Assembly (NCBI GenBank): GCA_024742305.1
Contig: JANSYQ010000014.1
Coordinates: forward strand, 25,966 to 89,965
DNA from: a bacterium
GTDB taxonomy: Bacteria > Bacteroidota > Bacteroidia > Flavobacteriales_D > Crocinitomicaceae
Direction: 5' to 3'
DNA: 64,000 nucleotides
Each line of letters begins with the position of its first letter. Position 1 is the first letter of the stretch. The position numbers and the translations under genes were made by a program. Of this stretch, positions 42,005 through 50,531 are shown in pieces. Below the pieces are notes generated by a model. That model saw only the letters and a list, made by a program, of their open reading frames with translations, was not told the DNA's origin and searched no databases.

Positions 42005-43474
42005 ATGAAAAAAACGCTACTACTACTTTTCATGGTGTCTTTTATCTCCACTGGATTCAGTCAAATTAGTTTTTATCGTCTCTTTGGAGGAGAAGATTTC
42101 GATTACGCCTACGATGTAGTTGAATTGCCGGATTCTGGTTTCATAGTGGCCGGTACTTCTGGTAGTTTTAATGTGGGACATGCAGATGCATTTCTACTTA
42201 GAACAGACAAATTCGGTAACAGACTTTGGTCAATTCCCTACGGCGGTCCTGAGAATGACGGCGCCTTCGATCTAGAGCATAAAGAAGGTTTCGGAACGTA
42301 TATGCTGGGGCGAACAACTGCACCAACGGGAGATTTTGATGCTTGGATTGCATTTGTAGATGATCAAGGTTCTGTTTTGTGGGAGAAATCCTATCCGGGA
42401 CCGAATTGGGAGGAAGTAACAGAGTCAGCAATGACCCAGGATTCCGGTCTTATTGTTTCGGTAAGTCGTTATGGAACTAATACGCAAAGCGATGATTATT
42501 CTTTGATCCGATTGGATGTTTCCGGCGATACGGTTTGGCATCAGGAAGTTAATAGTTATGGCGATGATGAAGTCACCAATATAGAATCGTATCAAGATTC
42601 AATGTTTTTGATATCGTCCAATCACTGGGATAGTTTGAATGCAGCATCCTACGGACTGATCGAGCTTTTGCACGAAAATGGTTCTTTGATTTGGAGTGAT
42701 TCAGTGGCAATCTCTCCGGGGTCCACCTACTTGAATGACTTTTATCACGTCAACGATACCTTATTTGGTGTTGGTGGTTTTTTACTAGATGATACGTCGA
42801 CATTTGATAGAATGCGTCACGTTCGATATTTACCGCTTGCGGAAAATGGGGAAATTGTAACGCAATCGAGTGCCAGTGCAGGGAATATTATTGATGATGT
42901 AGTAATTCCTGTGCCCAATAGTCAATTCAAATTAGGAGCATTCCGCTTTCAGGACCCAACGACTTCTTCTCCATACAATGATTTTTACGTTACCTTGAAC
43001 TCATACCTCCTAGTTCCGATCGGGGCCACAGCAAACTCAGGAACGGAAGGGGGAGATGATCGCTTGTTCAATGGAGCCGCTACTCAAGACGGAGGAGCCA
43101 TTTTTGTCGGATATCAGGCCTTGCCACAAGGTGGAACGGCAATAGCAATGCTGAAAGTAGGTCCGGGATTCGATTATCCAACCATACCAGAGGTTCCATT
43201 CATACTTCAATTGGTGGGGCAGGAAGAAATTGAGATGCTAAACTCGGTGACGGTTTACCCGAATCCAGCAACAGATCTTATCCATGTCGAAATTGATAAG
43301 GAAGTAGCAGATCGATATACTTTGGTGACTTTAGCCGGGAGAGAGGTACATTCCGGAGATTTTTCCAATAGTGAAGCTATCATTTCTGTATCAAGTATTG
43401 AACGCGGTATGTACTTTTTGCAATTATTCAATAAAGAAACTTACGTAGGGTCTACGCAAGTCATAGTGCACTAA
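42005..43474 (+). CDS. Secreted propeller-like protein with T9SS type A sorting domain (copy 2)
   Basis: A protein of 489 residues from ATG 42005 (MKKTLLLLFMVSFISTGFSQ); an upstream in-frame start at 41987 would add six residues before a good signal peptide. Mature start ISFYRLFGGEDFDYAYDVVE-LPDSGFIVAGTSGSF parallels copy 1 (ISFYRNYSD..., VIAGTSGSF), and later DFDAWIAFVDDQGSVLWEKS parallels its repeats. The sorting domain is VTVYPNPATDLIHVEI to GSTQVIVH. Four bases after copy 1, so it is the last gene of the operon. The convergent kdsC-like gene ends two bases later. Confidence 0.86.
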   Translation: MKKTLLLLFMVSFISTGFSQISFYRLFGGEDFDYAYDVVELPDSGFIVAGTSGSFNVGHADAFLLRTDKFGNRLWSIPYGGPENDGAFDLEHKEGFGTYMLGRTTAPTGDFDAWIAFVDDQGSVLWEKSYPGPNWEEVTESAMTQDSGLIVSVSRYGTNTQSDDYSLIRLDVSGDTVWHQEVNSYGDDEVTNIESYQDSMFLISSNHWDSLNAASYGLIELLHENGSLIWSDSVAISPGSTYLNDFYHVNDTLFGVGGFLLDDTSTFDRMRHVRYLPLAENGEIVTQSSASAGNIIDDVVIPVPNSQFKLGAFRFQDPTTSSPYNDFYVTLNSYLLVPIGATANSGTEGGDDRLFNGAATQDGGAIFVGYQALPQGGTAIAMLKVGPGFDYPTIPEVPFILQLVGQEEIEMLNSVTVYPNPATDLIHVEIDKEVADRYTLVTLAGREVHSGDFSNSEAIISVSSIERGMYFLQLFNKETYVGSTQVIVH

Positions 43475-43475
43475 T

Positions 43476-43994
43476 CTACCACTCAAAAGCGGTCTCGCTG
43501 AACCATTTTCCTTGAGAGCGAAGGGTTTGCTCTATAACATCTCTTATACATCCTTTACCTCCGTTTATCGGCGATTGATAGTGTGATATTCCCTTGATTT
43601 CCACAGCAGCGTCTTGAGGACATGTTGCCACTTTTACCACTTTCATGACCTGATAATCCGGAATATCATCACCCATATACAATACCTCATCATCAGAAAA
43701 GCCATATTTCTCTTTTAGGTTCTTGTATACAACCATCTTATTTTTTGATTGCAGACAAACTTCAGTGGCGCCTAAGTTTTCCAAGCGAACTTTAACAGCT
43801 TCGGAGTTTCCTCCGGTTACAATTAAAATTCGGAAACCTAATTTCGCAGCATATTGAACGGCATACCCATCGCGAGAGCTGAGTGTTCTAACTACTTCGT
43901 CGTTAAAAAGGGCTACACTTCCATCGGTAAAAACGCCATCAACATCAAAAACAAATGTGGTAATAGATGGTAGATTTTCTTTATAGCTTTTCAT
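43476..43994 (-). CDS. kdsC: KdsC-like HAD phosphatase (KDO 8-phosphate phosphatase)
   Basis: A protein of 172 residues. HAD motif I FDVDGVFTDG (Asp17, Asp19), motif II VTGGNSEAVKVR, conserved Lys near SKNKMVVYKNL, motif III YMGDDIPDYQVM. Length and motifs match KdsC, which releases KDO from KDO 8-phosphate in lipopolysaccharide biosynthesis. The C-terminus is VIEQTLRSQGKW. The start overlaps the DUF2520 gene end by 14 bases. KdsA/KdsB are not in the window. Confidence 0.9.
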   Translation of the reverse strand: MKSYKENLPSITTFVFDVDGVFTDGSVALFNDEVVRTLSSRDGYAVQYAAKLGFRILIVTGGNSEAVKVRLENLGATEVCLQSKNKMVVYKNLKEKYGFSDDEVLYMGDDIPDYQVMKVVKVATCPQDAAVEIKGISHYQSPINGGKGCIRDVIEQTLRSQGKWFSETAFEW

Positions 43995-44742
43995 TTTTGT
44001 AAGTCTCTTTAATGCTGTCTGTTAGCAATTGGTACAGTTCTTTTGCCGTTCCGGTTTGTGCCTTCAAATGTTTGTCAATGGTCTTTGAATCTCCTCGTCT
44101 TGCTGGCCCTGTTTGGGCTTCAAATGCAGATTTGGTATCCAATTTACTCAATGTCTCTTTTAATAATGGAAGCAATAGTTGATAATCGAGGTCTTGCTCT
44201 TTAGTTATTTTTTGAGCTTGATAAACGATATGATTCGTAAAGTTATTGATCCAAACGGCTGCCATGTGAATTTTACGTCGTTGCTCTGAGTTTACTGTAT
44301 GAACCGAAGTACTAAGTTGTTGTGCAAATTTTTGGATCGTTTCCTGAAAATCTTCATTTTCGGACTCCACAAGAAAAGGAACGTTTCGCATCTCCACTAC
44401 ACCAGTTTTCGACATGGTTTGAAGCGGGTAGAGGACACCTAGTTTTTGACGTTTCGGAAGCTCGTCCAATCCAACAGAACCTGAAGTGTAAACGACTGGG
44501 ATGTCTTCAGAAATTTGCGAAAGAACGTGAGCGATAGCATCGTCAGAAATACAAATAATGGTGAGTTGATTGGGAAGGTTGTTTATCTCGCTAACTTTCG
44601 CATTTACCGCTTTAGCCAGGTGCATTGCATTCTCCTTCGTGCGCGAAACGACATGGGTTATTTGAATACCATGATCAAAAAGTGCCTTTGCCATTTGAGT
44701 GGCTACATTTCCTGAACCGATGATGGAGACCTGTTGAATCAT
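43981..44742 (-). CDS. Rossmann-fold protein with DUF2520 domain
   Basis: A protein of 253 residues. N-terminal NAD(P)-binding fold with GSGNVATQMAKALFDHG and a pyrroline-5-carboxylate-reductase-like layout (VVYTSGSVGLDELPKRQKLG-VLYPLQTM), followed by the DUF2520 helical domain (RRKIHMAAVWINNFTNHIVY, LLPLLKETLSKL, ARRGDSKTIDKHL). The family is widespread, probably dehydrogenases, with no confirmed substrate. It overlaps the kdsC-like gene by 14 bases, so they are co-transcribed, a pairing I recall from other Bacteroidota. Confidence 0.88.
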   Translation of the reverse strand: MIQQVSIIGSGNVATQMAKALFDHGIQITHVVSRTKENAMHLAKAVNAKVSEINNLPNQLTIICISDDAIAHVLSQISEDIPVVYTSGSVGLDELPKRQKLGVLYPLQTMSKTGVVEMRNVPFLVESENEDFQETIQKFAQQLSTSVHTVNSEQRRKIHMAAVWINNFTNHIVYQAQKITKEQDLDYQLLLPLLKETLSKLDTKSAFEAQTGPARRGDSKTIDKHLKAQTGTAKELYQLLTDSIKETYKNEKL

Positions 44743-44794
44743 GTTGTAAGGACGACGGAATTACGTCATTTAATTTTGAACTGAAACATTTAGC

Positions 44795-44836
44795 TAATTA
44801 GGCAAACCTGCCTGCCGCAGGCACGGTGTCTAATTA
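44795..44836. repeat. Interspersed palindromic repeat in the DUF2520 / secA spacer
   Basis: TAATTAG (44795-44801) and CTAATTA (44830-44836) form a perfect inverted repeat that encloses CCTGCCTGCCGCAGGCACGG (44807-44826), itself containing GCCTGC/GCAGGC. The inner core resembles the repeat arm near 16552. The rest of the spacer 44743-44906 holds nothing else I can support. Confidence 0.6.
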
Positions 44837-44906
44837 CCAAATTAGTTTTTTCTAGTAATTTAAAATTTTAGATCGTATCTTAATTTGTAGTTCTCACCTT
44901 CATTCT

Positions 44907-44946
44907 AAAAAAAAACACCCCGACCAATTCTCATTCAGCCGAGGTG
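44907..44946 (-). terminator. Intrinsic terminator of secA
   Basis: On the minus strand CACCTCG pairs with CGGGGTG (seven pairs, one T/G wobble) around a 17-base loop and is followed by a run of nine T. It begins 24 bases after the secA stop. Confidence 0.85.
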
Positions 44947-44970
44947 ATTCTCATACTATCTGAAACGGAA

Positions 44971-47900
44971 TTACTTTCCGTGACATTGCTTGTATTTCTT
45001 GCCGCTTCCGCACGGACAAGGGTCATTTCGACCAATTTTCTTCTCGGCAACAACGGGCTCGCGCTTTACCTGCTGTTGTTGTTGAGCAGCAGAATTCGCC
45101 ATGGCCTGATCATATCCCTCACGACCTGGTAAGGCTTGTTCTTTCGGTTCGTTTGTTTGAGCGTTGCTATAATTGTTCTGAGCTTGTGCCGACTTATTAG
45201 TACTTTCAATTTGCTCTACTTGAGGAATATCAAGCTTAGCAAGCAATTCGATTGTTTCACTGTTCAAGCGAACCAACATAGCTTTAAACAAATCGAACGA
45301 CTCTAATTTGTACACCAAAAGCGGATCTTTCTGTTCGTATTGAGCGTGACTTACGGCAGAACGCAAGTCGTCCATTTCACGCAAATGCTCTTTCCACTCA
45401 TTGTCGATCATTTGAAGGACAATGTTCTTTTCAAGTTGTTTGTGAATTGCCGAACCTCCAGTGTTGTATGCTTCTTCCAAAGATACGTTCAATCGCACTT
45501 CGCGACGACCATCAGTCAATGGGAATACGATGTACTCGTATTGGTTCCCCGGGTTTTCATACAAAGCTTTCACCTGTGGGAAGGCACGCTCTGAAATTCG
45601 GGCATTTTTACGGTCATAGCGCTCGCGGAATCCCTGGTAAACGCGTTCAACAAGCACGGCGTCATCAAGTGATTCGAACTCTTCCTCCGTCACAGGAGAC
45701 TGCATTCCAAGCTGACGCAACAATTCTTCTTCAAATAGATTGAAGTCTTCTTTTCCGTGAGCCAAAGTGATGTTTTCACAGAAATCGTAGAACATGTTGT
45801 CTACATCCAAATCCAAGCGATCACCAAACAATGCGTTCTTTCGTTTCTTGTAGATGGCCTTACGCTGCGCATTCATTACGTCATCGTATTCCAACAAACG
45901 TTTACGAATACCAAAGTTATTTTCCTCTACCTTCTTTTGGGCGCGCTCAATGGACTTCGATACCATGCTGTGCGTAATTACTTCCCCTTCTTTCAGTCCG
46001 AGGCGGTCCATCAACTTGGCAATTCGTTCCGAACCGAACTTACGCATCAAGTCATCTTCCAACGAAACGAAGAACTGAGAAGAACCCGGGTCTCCTTGAC
46101 GTCCTGCACGACCACGCAACTGGCGGTCTACTCGACGGGAATCATGTCGTTCCGTACCAATAATCGCCAAACCTCCTGCTTCTTTCACGCCTTCGCCCAA
46201 CTTAATGTCGGTACCACGACCTGCCATGTTTGTTGCAATGGTGACAGCTCCCGGTTTACCAGCTTCGGCAACAATTTCCGCCTCCATCTTGTGATGCTTC
46301 GCGTTCAATACCTTATGATTGATGCCTTTCATCTTTAGCATTCGGCTGAGCAATTCGGAAATCTCCACCGTTGTCGTACCTACAAGTACCGGTCTGTTTT
46401 GTGCGACTAACTTTTCAGTTTCTTCAATTACAGCAGTAAATTTCTCTCTCGCTGTTTTGTAAACCAAATCATTTTGGTCGTTACGCTGAATAGGACGGTT
46501 GGTTGGAATAACGACTACATCCAATTCGTAAATGTCCCAAAATTCTTTTGCCTCCGTTTCTGCTGTACCGGTCATACCCGATAACTTGTGGTACATACGG
46601 AAGTAGTTTTGAAGGGTGATAGTAGCGTAGGTCTGCGTTGCGGCCTCTACCTTCACGTTTTCCTTCGCCTCAATCGCTTGGTGCAATCCATCGGAGTAAC
46701 GACGTCCTTCCATGATACGTCCCGTTTGCTCATCAACGATTTTTACCTTTCCGTCCATGATCACATACTCCACTTCTTTTTCAAAAAGCGCGTAGGCTTT
46801 CAAAAGTTGGTTGATCGAGTGAATGCGCTCCGATTTGATACTGTATTCGCGAACAAGTTTGTCTTTGTTCTCTTGGAATGCTTGTGGTGATAAATCCTCT
46901 TTCTCTAAGCGAGCAATCTCCGATCCAATGTCCGGCATAACGAAGAACTCACGATCATCATTTCCTGATAATAAGTCAATTCCTTTGTCGGTAAGTTCGA
47001 TAGTGTTGTTCTTTTCTTCGATTACAAAGAAGAGTTCCTTATCGATCTTTTTCATGTGCTTTCCTTGCTCTTGCATGTAGAAGTTCTCTGTCTTCTGCAA
47101 GTGCGCACGGATTCCTGGCTCAGAAAGGAATTTAATTAAGGCCTTGTTTTTTGGAAGTCCGCGATAGGCTCTCAACAAGGCTTTTCCTCCTTCTTCCAAC
47201 ATCGTTTTAGCATCTTGACCTTCGCCAACCTCTCCGTTAATCACTTTGAGCTGTTTTTTGGCTTCTGTCAAACACTGATTCACAAATTTTCGTTGAGCAG
47301 CCACAATATTTTCAACACGTGGTTTCAACTGATGAAACTCGTGTTCATCTCCACGTGGTGTTGGACCGGAAATAATGAGTGGGGTACGAGCGTCGTCAAT
47401 TAATACGGAATCGACCTCATCAATGATGGCATAATGGTGTTTTTGCTGCACCAAGTCATCAATACTTCCTGCCATATTGTCACGGAGGTAGTCGAAACCG
47501 AACTCGTTATTTGTTCCGAAGATGATGTCTTTTTTATATGCTGCACGTCTTTCTGGAGAATTTGGACGATGTTTATCAATACAGTCCACTGTTAATCCGT
47601 GGAACTGGTACAATGGTCCCATCCACTCGGAGTCACGTTTTGCAAGGTAATCGTTTACGGTAACCACGTGAACTCCTTTTCCTGAAAGAGCATTTAAGTA
47701 TACTGGAAGCGTTGCAACGAGTGTTTTACCTTCCCCTGTTTGCATTTCGGCAATGTTTCCTTTGTGAAGTACACCTCCACCCATCAACTGAACGTCGTAG
47801 TGAACCATGTTCCAAGTAACTTCCGTTCCTGCAGCGGTCCATTTGTTGTGCCAAATCGCTTTACCGTTATCAATCGTGATACCATCCTTTTCTTGCGAAA

Positions 47901-48315
47901 GTTCGATGTCAAAGTCTTGCGCGGTAACTTCTAACTGTCCATTTTCGGCCCAGCGACGCGCTGTTTCTTTCACCACAGCGAATGCTTCAGGAAGAATGGA
48001 TTCAAGGATCTCCTCAATTTTTGCATCAATCTTTCCGGTCATCTTATCAATGCTCTCGAAAAGCTCTTCTTTATCCTGAATAGGTGTGTTTACATCGTCC
48101 GCCTTGGCTTGCAACTCCGCTAACTCTTGTTCAAGGTCTGCCGTTGCGTCCAAAATCATTTTTTGAAAGACAGGTGTTTTTGCACGCAACTCATCGTCGG
48201 AGAGGGATTGTACCTGTGCAAACTGAGCGTTCGCTTGATCGATAATCGGTTGGTATGCTTTTCTGTCTTTTGTCGACTTGTCCCCAAATAGGGACTTCAT
48301 TATATTTAATGCCAT
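44971..48315 (-). CDS. secA: Preprotein translocase ATPase SecA
   Basis: A protein of 1114 residues, long as is usual for Bacteroidota SecA (about 1000-1130). It drives export of unfolded precursors through SecYEG with ATP. Walker A MQTGEGKT (191-198), DEVDSVLIDDARTPLIISGP, MAGRGTDIKLGEG and QLRGRAGRQGDPGSSQFFVS are all present. The extra length comes mainly from insertions: helical at about 60-110 (ELAELQAKADDVNTPIQDKE) and about 330-430 around the first nucleotide-binding domain. The C-terminus ends RNDPCPCGSGKKYKQCHGK, the SEC-C zinc motif (Cys, Cys, Cys, His). Start ATG 48315; a second Met five codons in is possible. A TATTTTTA near-match box lies upstream. Confidence 0.98.
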   Translation of the reverse strand: MALNIMKSLFGDKSTKDRKAYQPIIDQANAQFAQVQSLSDDELRAKTPVFQKMILDATADLEQELAELQAKADDVNTPIQDKEELFESIDKMTGKIDAKIEEILESILPEAFAVVKETARRWAENGQLEVTAQDFDIELSQEKDGITIDNGKAIWHNKWTAAGTEVTWNMVHYDVQLMGGGVLHKGNIAEMQTGEGKTLVATLPVYLNALSGKGVHVVTVNDYLAKRDSEWMGPLYQFHGLTVDCIDKHRPNSPERRAAYKKDIIFGTNNEFGFDYLRDNMAGSIDDLVQQKHHYAIIDEVDSVLIDDARTPLIISGPTPRGDEHEFHQLKPRVENIVAAQRKFVNQCLTEAKKQLKVINGEVGEGQDAKTMLEEGGKALLRAYRGLPKNKALIKFLSEPGIRAHLQKTENFYMQEQGKHMKKIDKELFFVIEEKNNTIELTDKGIDLLSGNDDREFFVMPDIGSEIARLEKEDLSPQAFQENKDKLVREYSIKSERIHSINQLLKAYALFEKEVEYVIMDGKVKIVDEQTGRIMEGRRYSDGLHQAIEAKENVKVEAATQTYATITLQNYFRMYHKLSGMTGTAETEAKEFWDIYELDVVVIPTNRPIQRNDQNDLVYKTAREKFTAVIEETEKLVAQNRPVLVGTTTVEISELLSRMLKMKGINHKVLNAKHHKMEAEIVAEAGKPGAVTIATNMAGRGTDIKLGEGVKEAGGLAIIGTERHDSRRVDRQLRGRAGRQGDPGSSQFFVSLEDDLMRKFGSERIAKLMDRLGLKEGEVITHSMVSKSIERAQKKVEENNFGIRKRLLEYDDVMNAQRKAIYKKRKNALFGDRLDLDVDNMFYDFCENITLAHGKEDFNLFEEELLRQLGMQSPVTEEEFESLDDAVLVERVYQGFRERYDRKNARISERAFPQVKALYENPGNQYEYIVFPLTDGRREVRLNVSLEEAYNTGGSAIHKQLEKNIVLQMIDNEWKEHLREMDDLRSAVSHAQYEQKDPLLVYKLESFDLFKAMLVRLNSETIELLAKLDIPQVEQIESTNKSAQAQNNYSNAQTNEPKEQALPGREGYDQAMANSAAQQQQQVKREPVVAEKKIGRNDPCPCGSGKKYKQCHGK

Positions 48316-48936
48316 ATTGCTCTTGCTAAAGGGGTCGTAAAAATAATCAAATTCCTCGGCCTCTTAAATTGTTTTTTTACTCAATTTTCTATCATTCCGT
48401 CATAAACTATTCCAAGTTGATAGATGCTGCCAAATTGTCTATTGAATTTCCGCTTCAAAAGTGAATCGCTCTTGTTTACCTCACCCTCGATTCTCCTACA
48501 AAGGATTGATATCCATGATAAAGGAAGTGCTATTTGTTTTTTCACCACAGAGGCACGGAGAACACTAAGTAATGAGGAGAAAAGTTGCTTGAAATGGGTT
48601 CACTAGATTATGACTTAGTCATAATCCTCAGTGTTCTTTGAACGTATTGGGTTTCAATTGTGCTCTGTGCGCTTGCTCCTTTGCTGAAGCTCCTACGCCG
48701 CAATCTTCACTATGAAGGAGTAGCTTCGGCAAAAGCATCCGTGTCTTCGTGGTTGACCTACTATTCTTGGCACCTTGCGTATACCCAAGCAATTATCTCC
48801 AAAGCGATATATTGAGCCTGCTGAAATGGGAGAATTCATCTTCTTATGATAATTACGAATAATTCGTTTTTCGGAACGGTTAATAACTATTCAATATTCC
48901 TAATTCAATATTCAATCCCAGTACTCAGATTCGTAT
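48316..48936. other. Long gene-free spacer between secA and guaA with degenerate repeats
   Basis: This 620-base spacer has no supported gene, tRNA or intact mobile element. It holds: 48543-48566, a CACCACAGAGGCACGGAGAA-type repeat; a perfect inverted repeat GATTATGAC/GTCATAATC at 48606-48626 with loop TTA; an imperfect inverted pair GAAGCTCCT (near 48685) and AGGAGTAGCTTC (near 48715); a reversed CCGTGTCTTCGTGGTT segment near 48740; and TATTGAGCCTGCTGAAAT at 48810-48827. It reads as a mosaic of decayed short interspersed repeats. Confidence 0.6.
48606..48626. repeat. Perfect 9-bp inverted repeat
   Basis: GATTATGAC-TTA-GTCATAATC. No T-run follows, so it is not a terminator. It could be a protein-binding site or part of the local repeat mosaic. 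Confidence 0.6.
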
Positions 48937-48944
48937 TATCTTTG
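48937..48944 (+). promoter_or_regulatory. -7 box placed four bases before the guaA start codon
   Basis: TATCTTTG, a full TAnnTTTG match, ends four bases before ATG 48949. Predicted transcription starts at the ATG itself. No TTG is present in the usual -33 window. Confidence 0.55.
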
Positions 48945-48948
48945 CGCC

Positions 48949-50481
48949 ATGCATGAAAAAATTCTAATCCTCGATTTTGGGTCGCAGTATACCCAGTTGA
49001 TTGCCAGAAGAGTACGTGAATTGAATATTTACTGTGAAATTCACCCTTGGAACAAATGTCCTGAGCTTACAGCTGATATTAAAGGTGTAATTCTCTCGGG
49101 AAGTCCATTTTCTGTGCGTGATGAAAAGTCTCCCAAACCCGATTTGTCTGAAATTAAAGGAAAGATGCCGCTACTAGGCGTCTGCTTTGGTGCGCAATTT
49201 TTAGCCCACAATTTCGGTGGTGAGGTATTGCCTTCATCAATCAGAGAGTATGGAAGAGCGAATTTGTCTTATGTAGATGCTGATAACGTTTTAACGCAAG
49301 GATTGACTATTGGTTCGCAAGTGTGGATGTCGCACGGTGATACTATCAAGTCGATTCCTGATAATTATAAAATTATCGCCAGCACAGCGGATGTTGAGGT
49401 GGCAGGTTACGCCATCGAGGGGGAACAAACTTTCGGAATTCAGTTCCATCCAGAAGTGTATCATTCCTTGGAAGGAACAAAGTTGTTGAAGAATTTCTTG
49501 GTGGATGTCTGCGGTTGTAAACAAGATTGGACACCATTGTCTTTCGTAGAGGAAACCGTGAAAGAACTTAGAGAGAAAATTGGAACAGATAAGGTGATTT
49601 TAGGTCTTTCCGGAGGAGTTGACTCATCGGTGGCTGCGGTACTTCTGCACAAAGCTATCGGAGAAAACCTACACTGTATATTTGTGGATAACGGATTACT
49701 TCGTAAGAATGAATTCGAGTCGGTTTTAGATTCGTACAAAGATATGGGGCTAAACGTGAAAGGAGTAGATGCGAGTTTACTCTTCTACACGGAACTAGCT
49801 GGTGTTACCGATCCCGAATTGAAACGAAAAGCCATCGGAAAAGTATTCGTTGATGTTTTTGATGCCGAATCTAAAAAGGTGGAAGATGCCAAGTGGCTCG
49901 GTCAAGGAACCATTTACCCAGATGTTATCGAGTCGGTTTCCGTTTCAGGAGGTCCTAGCCAAACGATTAAATCGCACCACAACGTAGGAGGTTTACCTGA
50001 TTACATGAAATTAAAGGTAGTGGAACCATTGAAGTTGTTGTTCAAAGATGAGGTGCGACGCATCGGCCGTTCTTTGGAGATTGACGAAAATATTCTTGGA
50101 CGTCATCCTTTCCCAGGTCCCGGACTTGGAATTCGAATTTTAGGAGATGTGACCGCTGAAAAGGTGGCCATTCTTCAAGAAGTGGATCATATTTTTATTT
50201 CCGCCTTGAAAGAAGATGGATTGTATGATGATGTTTGGCAAGCCGGAGCCATATTCTTACCTATTCAATCAGTAGGGGTTATGGGAGATGAACGCACATA
50301 CGAAAACGCTGTAGCGCTGCGAGCGGTGACGTCAACTGACGGTATGACGGCCGATTGGTGTCACCTTCCTTATGAATTTTTGGCAAAGGTTTCTAACAAG
50401 ATTATCAATCAAGTGAAAGGCATTAACCGCGTGACTTACGACATCAGTTCCAAGCCTCCTGCGACCATCGAGTGGGAGTAA
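48949..50481 (+). CDS. guaA: GMP synthase (glutamine-hydrolysing)
   Basis: A protein of 510 residues. It converts XMP to GMP with ATP and glutamine in the cytoplasm. The class I amidotransferase domain has the nucleophile Cys79 in [17 protein letters not shown] and His/Glu in [10 protein letters not shown]. The ATP-pyrophosphatase domain has the P-loop [11 protein letters not shown] (about 222-232). The C-terminal dimerisation domain has [18 protein letters not shown] and ends [17 protein letters not shown]. The start [16 protein letters not shown] is the usual one, which supports ATG 48949 despite the box so close upstream. Confidence 0.98.
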   Translation: MHEKILILDFGSQYTQLIARRVRELNIYCEIHPWNKCPELTADIKGVILSGSPFSVRDEKSPKPDLSEIKGKMPLLGVCFGAQFLAHNFGGEVLPSSIREYGRANLSYVDADNVLTQGLTIGSQVWMSHGDTIKSIPDNYKIIASTADVEVAGYAIEGEQTFGIQFHPEVYHSLEGTKLLKNFLVDVCGCKQDWTPLSFVEETVKELREKIGTDKVILGLSGGVDSSVAAVLLHKAIGENLHCIFVDNGLLRKNEFESVLDSYKDMGLNVKGVDASLLFYTELAGVTDPELKRKAIGKVFVDVFDAESKKVEDAKWLGQGTIYPDVIESVSVSGGPSQTIKSHHNVGGLPDYMKLKVVEPLKLLFKDEVRRIGRSLEIDENILGRHPFPGPGLGIRILGDVTAEKVAILQEVDHIFISALKEDGLYDDVWQAGAIFLPIQSVGVMGDERTYENAVALRAVTSTDGMTADWCHLPYEFLAKVSNKIINQVKGINRVTYDISSKPPATIEWE

Positions 50482-50531
50482 TTGGCCTTCGTGGCATGCG
50501 AATTGTAATTCCAAATATGTAAATTTGAGAT

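Noticed and set aside
45340..48079. Several open frames of 60-190 codons on the plus strand opposite secA
   Set aside because: They lie wholly inside the secA coding frame, have no promoter box or family resemblance, and mirror its codon pattern.
48316..48936. tRNA, small RNA or riboswitch upstream of guaA
   Set aside because: No cloverleaf or purine-riboswitch core could be seen, and the promoter box leaves no room for a leader before the guaA ATG.
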